The position numbers and the translations under genes are program-made. A stretch of DNA of 64,000 nt from CAZFOB01 sp964520325. GTDB lineage: Bacteria > Actinomycetota > JAICYB01. This document shows positions 60,231 to 64,000 of the stretch, in pieces (position 1 is the first letter of the stretch; each line of letters opens with the position of its first letter). The stretch spans positions 34,461 to 98,460 of the forward strand of contig CAZFOB010000013.1 of the NCBI GenBank assembly GCA_964520325.1, read 5' to 3'. The notes beneath the pieces were generated by a model. That model was given only the letters and a program-made list of their open reading frames with translations. It ran no database searches and was not told the DNA's origin.

Positions 60231-63200
60231 TTGGCCGAAGCCTCTGCTTCGACGTCGCTGTCCAAGGACAGCACCAAGAACGGCAATGGCGACAACGGCA
60301 ATGGACGGCTGTCCTTCCAGAAGATCAAGGACATCATCGAGCTTCCCAACCTGATCAGCATCCAGCGCGACTCATTCGCGTGGTTCCGCAAGGAGGGGCT
60401 GGGCGAGGCGTTCAAGGACGTCTCTCCGATCGAGGACTTCACCGGAAACCTCGCACTCGAGTTTGCCGAGCACTGGTTCGACCCACCCAAGCACGACGTC
60501 GAAGAGTGCCGCGAGAAGGACATGACGTTCTCGGCCCCCTTGTTCGTGAAGGCCCGCTTCGTGAACAAGCAGACCGGTGAGCTCAAGGAGCAGACGGTCT
60601 TCATGGGGGACTTCCCGATGATGACCGACAAGGGCACGTTCATCATCAACGGCACCGAGCGCGTCGTGGTCAGCCAGCTCGTGCGTTCGCCAGGCATCTA
60701 CTTCGACCGCGCACTGGACAAGACCTCAGACCGCGAACTCGTCTCGCTTCGGATCATCCCGGCACGCGGCGCGTGGCTCGAGTTCGAGATGGATCGACGC
60801 GACACCATGGGTGTGCGCATCGATCGCAAGCGCCGTCAGTCCGCCTCCGTGCTTCTTCGCGCGCTCGAGGCCTTCAAGTTCGACGCCAAGACGGGTGAGG
60901 TCGAGATCGACCGCGACAAGCTCGAGGTCGAGATCCCCGACGAGGCGCTACTCAAGCACTTCCCGGGGTCCGAGGCGATGAAGGAGACACTCGCGCGCGA
61001 CGCGATCCGTACTCCGGGCGAGGCGCTCATGGACATCTACCGCAAGCTCCGTCCGGGCGAGCCCCCGACGGCCGAATCGGCCGCCGGCCTGCTGCAAGGG
61101 ATGTATTTCAACCCCAAGCGGTACGACCTCGCGAAAGTCGGACGCTACAAGATCAACGCGAAGCTCGGCAGCAAGCTGCCCGACAGAGCCACCGTCATCA
61201 CCAAAGAAGACCTCTACAACGCGGTGCGCTACCTGCTCGGGCTGCACGAGGGCAATCCCGATTACGACACCGACGACATCGACCACTTCGGCAATCGCCG
61301 CGTGCGCTCGGTCGGCGAGCTCATCGCGAACCAGATCCGCATCGGCCTGGCGCGTATGGAGCGCGTCATCAAGGAGCGTATGTCCACTCAGGACGCCGAG
61401 GCGATCACGCCGCAGTCGCTCGTGAACATCCGCCCGCTGACGGCGTCCATCAAGGAGTTCTTCGGGACGTCGCAGCTGTCGCAGTTCATGCAGGAGACCA
61501 ATCCGCTCGACCGACTCACCCACCTGCGCCGCCTCTCGGCGCTGGGCCCCGGAGGTCTGTCGCGTGAACGTGCGGGAGTTGAGGTCCGTGACGTGCACCC
61601 GTCCCACTACGGGCGGATGTGCCCGATCGAAACGCCGGAAGGGCCGAACATCGGTCTGATCGGTTCGTTGGCGAGCTTCGCCCGTGTCAACGACTACGGA
61701 TTCATCGAGACGCCCTATCGAAAGGTCGTCGACGGACGGGTCACCGACCAGCTCGACTACCTGACCGCCGACCGCGAGGATCGCTACATCAAGGCTCAGG
61801 CCAATGCCATCCTCGACGCCCAGGGCCATTTCGTGGACGACCACGTGCTCTGTCGCTCCAAACACGGCGAGGTCGTCTACGTCGAGCCGTCCAAGATCGA
61901 CTACATGGACGTCTCACCGCGGCAGATCGTCTCTGTCTCCGCGTCGCTCATCCCATTCCTCGAGCACGACGATGCGCCGCGAACCCTGATGGGTTCGAAC
62001 ATGCAGCGCCAGTCTGTGCCACTGATCAAGAGCGAAGCGCCGCTCATCGGTACCGGTGTCGAAATCCGCGCGGCATCCGACGGCGGTGACATCGTGCTCG
62101 CTGAGAAGGCCGGAACTGTGAAGGAGGTCTCGGCCGACTTCGTCGTCGTCGCCTCCAGCGGCAACGACCGAACCTATTACCTGAACAAGTTCGGACGCTC
62201 CAACCAGGGCACGTGCATCAACCAGCGTCCGATCGTGCGTGAGGGCGACCACGTGGCTCTCGGTCAGGTGCTGGCCGACGGTCCGTGCACCGACAAGGGC
62301 GAGATCGCGCTCGGGCGGAACCTGCTCGTTGCGTTCATGTCCTGGGAAGGTCACAACTACGAGGACGCGATCATCCTCTCCGAGCGCATCGTGCGCGACG
62401 ACCTGCTCACTTCGATCCACATCGAGGAGCACGAGGTCGAGGCCCGCGACACCAAGCTCGGCCCAGAGGAGATCACGCGCGACATCCCGAATGTCTCGGA
62501 GGAGCTCCTCAAAGACCTTGACGACAGGGGGATCATCCGCGTTGGGGCCGAGGTCAACCCCGGCGACATCCTCGTGGGCAAGGTCACGCCGAAAGGCGAG
62601 AGTGAGCTCACGCCGGAAGAGCGCTTGCTCCGCGCGATCTTCGGCGAGAAGGCGCGCGATGTCCGCGACACCTCGCTCAAGGTTCCGCACGGCGAGTCCG
62701 GCACGGTGATCGGAGTGATGGTCTTTACACGTGATGCCGGCGATGAGCTCTCGCCCGGTGTGAACCAGCTCGTCCGCGTGTATGTCGCTCAGAAGCGGAA
62801 GATCTCGACCGGCGACAAGCTTGCCGGACGTCACGGCAACAAGGGTGTTATCTCGAAGATCCTGCCCGAGGAAGACATGCCGTTCATGCTCGACGGCACC
62901 CCCGTCGACATCATCCTGAACCCACTCGGTGTTCCGTCCCGGATGAACATCGGGCAGATCCTCGAGACCCAGCTCGGATGGGTGGCGCACACGGGCTGGC
63001 ACTTCGACAAGATGCCGGAGTGGATGAGCAACATCGGCTGGAGCGACGACCAGACCGACAACCCGGGCAACCAGCGCATCGCCTCACCTGTCTTCGATGG
63101 TGCTCGCGAGGATGAGATCCGCGATCTCCTTCTCAACTCGCTCGATCCGGCGCGGCAGAAGTCGTCCATCGGACGTAGCAGCGGCGACCACGGTGAGAAC

Positions 63201-63731
63201 CTCGTAGACCAGCACGGTCGCGCCTACCTCATCGACGGACGAAGCGGCGAACCACTCGACGGCGCCATCACCGTTGGCATGGTCTACATCCTGAAGCTGC
63301 TCCACCTCGTGGACGACAAGATCCACGCGAGGTCGACCGGTCCCTACTCGATGATCACGCAACAGCCGCTCGGCGGGAAGGCCCAGTTCGGCGGCCAGCG
63401 TTTCGGAGAGATGGAGGTCTGGGCCCTCGAAGCGTACGGCGCGGCGTTCGCTCTTCAGGAGCTGCTTACCGTGAAATCGGACGACGTCCTCGGTCGCGTG
63501 AAGGTCTACGAAGCCATCGTGAAGGGCGAGAACATCCCCGAACCGGGGATCCCGGAGTCGTTCAAGGTCCTCATCAAGGAGATGCAGTCGCTCTGCCTGA
63601 ACGTCGAGGTGCTCTCGGCCGAAGGCAAGCAGATCGAAGTGAAGGAAACCGATGAGGATTACCGAGTCCAAGAAGAGCTCGGCATCGATCTGTCGAGACC
63701 CGAGCGAGCGAGCGCTGGAGAGGACCTGTAA
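60231..63731 (+). CDS. rpoB: RNA polymerase subunit beta
   Basis: 1166 residues, complete. I take TTG 60231 as start because AAAAGGAG lies eight bases before it; GTG 60222 would overlap that site. Rif-region sequence FFGTSQLSQFMQETNPL ... LTHLRRLSALGPGGLSRERAG and the C-terminal GGKAQFGGQRFGEMEVWALEA are standard. The rifampicin-cluster residues appear wild type (D-H-type position reads N-P-L-D-R-L-T-H). Not preceded by rplJ-rplL here. Confidence 0.97.
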   Translation: MAEASASTSLSKDSTKNGNGDNGNGRLSFQKIKDIIELPNLISIQRDSFAWFRKEGLGEAFKDVSPIEDFTGNLALEFAEHWFDPPKHDVEECREKDMTFSAPLFVKARFVNKQTGELKEQTVFMGDFPMMTDKGTFIINGTERVVVSQLVRSPGIYFDRALDKTSDRELVSLRIIPARGAWLEFEMDRRDTMGVRIDRKRRQSASVLLRALEAFKFDAKTGEVEIDRDKLEVEIPDEALLKHFPGSEAMKETLARDAIRTPGEALMDIYRKLRPGEPPTAESAAGLLQGMYFNPKRYDLAKVGRYKINAKLGSKLPDRATVITKEDLYNAVRYLLGLHEGNPDYDTDDIDHFGNRRVRSVGELIANQIRIGLARMERVIKERMSTQDAEAITPQSLVNIRPLTASIKEFFGTSQLSQFMQETNPLDRLTHLRRLSALGPGGLSRERAGVEVRDVHPSHYGRMCPIETPEGPNIGLIGSLASFARVNDYGFIETPYRKVVDGRVTDQLDYLTADREDRYIKAQANAILDAQGHFVDDHVLCRSKHGEVVYVEPSKIDYMDVSPRQIVSVSASLIPFLEHDDAPRTLMGSNMQRQSVPLIKSEAPLIGTGVEIRAASDGGDIVLAEKAGTVKEVSADFVVVASSGNDRTYYLNKFGRSNQGTCINQRPIVREGDHVALGQVLADGPCTDKGEIALGRNLLVAFMSWEGHNYEDAIILSERIVRDDLLTSIHIEEHEVEARDTKLGPEEITRDIPNVSEELLKDLDDRGIIRVGAEVNPGDILVGKVTPKGESELTPEERLLRAIFGEKARDVRDTSLKVPHGESGTVIGVMVFTRDAGDELSPGVNQLVRVYVAQKRKISTGDKLAGRHGNKGVISKILPEEDMPFMLDGTPVDIILNPLGVPSRMNIGQILETQLGWVAHTGWHFDKMPEWMSNIGWSDDQTDNPGNQRIASPVFDGAREDEIRDLLLNSLDPARQKSSIGRSSGDHGENLVDQHGRAYLIDGRSGEPLDGAITVGMVYILKLLHLVDDKIHARSTGPYSMITQQPLGGKAQFGGQRFGEMEVWALEAYGAAFALQELLTVKSDDVLGRVKVYEAIVKGENIPEPGIPESFKVLIKEMQSLCLNVEVLSAEGKQIEVKETDEDYRVQEELGIDLSRPERASAGEDL

Positions 63732-63734
63732 CCC

Positions 63735-64000
63735 ATGACTGACACACAGCGCGTCCAGGACGTCAACGAGTTCGATCAGCTCCGCATCGGTCTGGCCACA
63801 CCGGAGCAGATCCGTATGTGGTCAAACGGTGAGGTGAAGAAGCCGGAAACGATCAACTACCGCACGCTCAAGCCCGAGCGTGACGGTCTGTTCTGCGAGC
63901 GCATCTTCGGCCCCACCAAGGACTGGGAATGCGCGTGCGGTAAGTACAAGCGCGTGCGCTTCAAAGGCATCATCTGCGAGCGCTGCGGCGTCGAGGTCAC
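63735..64000 (+). CDS. rpoC: RNA polymerase subunit beta' (3'-truncated by window edge)
   Basis: The first 88 codons: IRMWSNGEVKKPETINYRT, then the zinc site CACGKYKRVRFKGIICERCGVEV. It starts three bases after the rpoB stop, so the two are co-transcribed. Confidence 0.96.
   Translation, partial: MTDTQRVQDVNEFDQLRIGLATPEQIRMWSNGEVKKPETINYRTLKPERDGLFCERIFGPTKDWECACGKYKRVRFKGIICERCGVEV

Noticed and set aside
1..64000. CRISPR array
   Set aside because: No series of regularly spaced direct repeats was seen; the repeats found are att sites, short tandem units and one 827-bp duplication.

Overview
The window looks like a stretch of chromosome from a high-GC Gram-positive, probably an uncultured member of the Actinomycetota. 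The evidence is the strong G/C third-position bias, the frequent GTG and TTG starts, an MtrA/MtrB/LpqB-like cluster, an RpfB-type DUF348-G5 surface protein, and the actinobacterial order metG-tatD-rpfB-like-rsmA-ispE-glmU-prs-rplY-pth-mfd-foldase-mazG-eno-ftsB. I cannot place it more finely from sequence alone.

Region 1 (1-2018): the N-terminal 593 codons of a class III cyclase/STAND ATPase on the minus strand, then tRNA-Ala(CGC).

Region 2 (about 1974-26930): an accretion of integrated elements at the 3' end of that tRNA. The last 46 bases of the tRNA (plus one base) recur exactly at 19638-19683 and almost exactly at 25844-25892, which divides the region into two units and a scar. Unit 1 (to 19683, 17.7 kb) carries a DUF5343/HigB-like operon, a NucS/RecB-like nuclease, a tyrosine integrase, a divergent HTH/excisionase switch, a primase-helicase and a small HNH endonuclease, followed by defence cargo: a 1104-residue NERD-nuclease/NACHT-type STAND protein and a complete type I restriction-modification operon (hsdR, hsdS, hsdM). 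The core resembles a phage satellite or small integrative element; no capsid, portal, large terminase or transfer genes are visible. Unit 2 (19684-25892) carries a two-helix membrane protein convergent with a SIR2-like protein, a SAICAR synthetase (PurC) fused to an N-terminal ribbon-helix-helix domain, a divergent autoinhibited Fic protein, a small two-helix membrane protein, and about 740 bp of apparently geneless DNA with strong palindromes. After the third repeat, 827 bp from the start of unit 1 recur without a mismatch, ending in a truncated DUF5343 gene: the scar of a third copy.

Region 3 (26990-40300): ordinary chromosome. It has a SWIM/SNF2 helicase, a frameshifted secreted LVIVD-repeat protein, an acyl-CoA dehydrogenase, a GNAT-like protein, a YggU/DUF167 protein, an MtrAB-LpqB-like two-component operon, an inositol-monophosphatase-family phosphatase, a D-threonine-aldolase/DSD1-like PLP enzyme, a holin-superfamily membrane protein and small proteins.

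Region 4 (40443-64000): densely packed housekeeping genes for translation quality, precursor synthesis, repair, cell wall and glycolysis, many joined by 4-bp TTGA, GTGA or ATGA overlaps that suggest translational coupling. tRNA-Gln(TTG) sits inside this run. A VapBC pair lies divergently upstream of rpoB-rpoC, which has its own promoter here and is not preceded by rplJ-rplL.

The best candidates for new biology are the NERD-NACHT protein as cargo of a tRNA-integrated satellite, and the RHH-PurC fusion controlled from a toxin-antitoxin-style divergent promoter facing a Fic gene.
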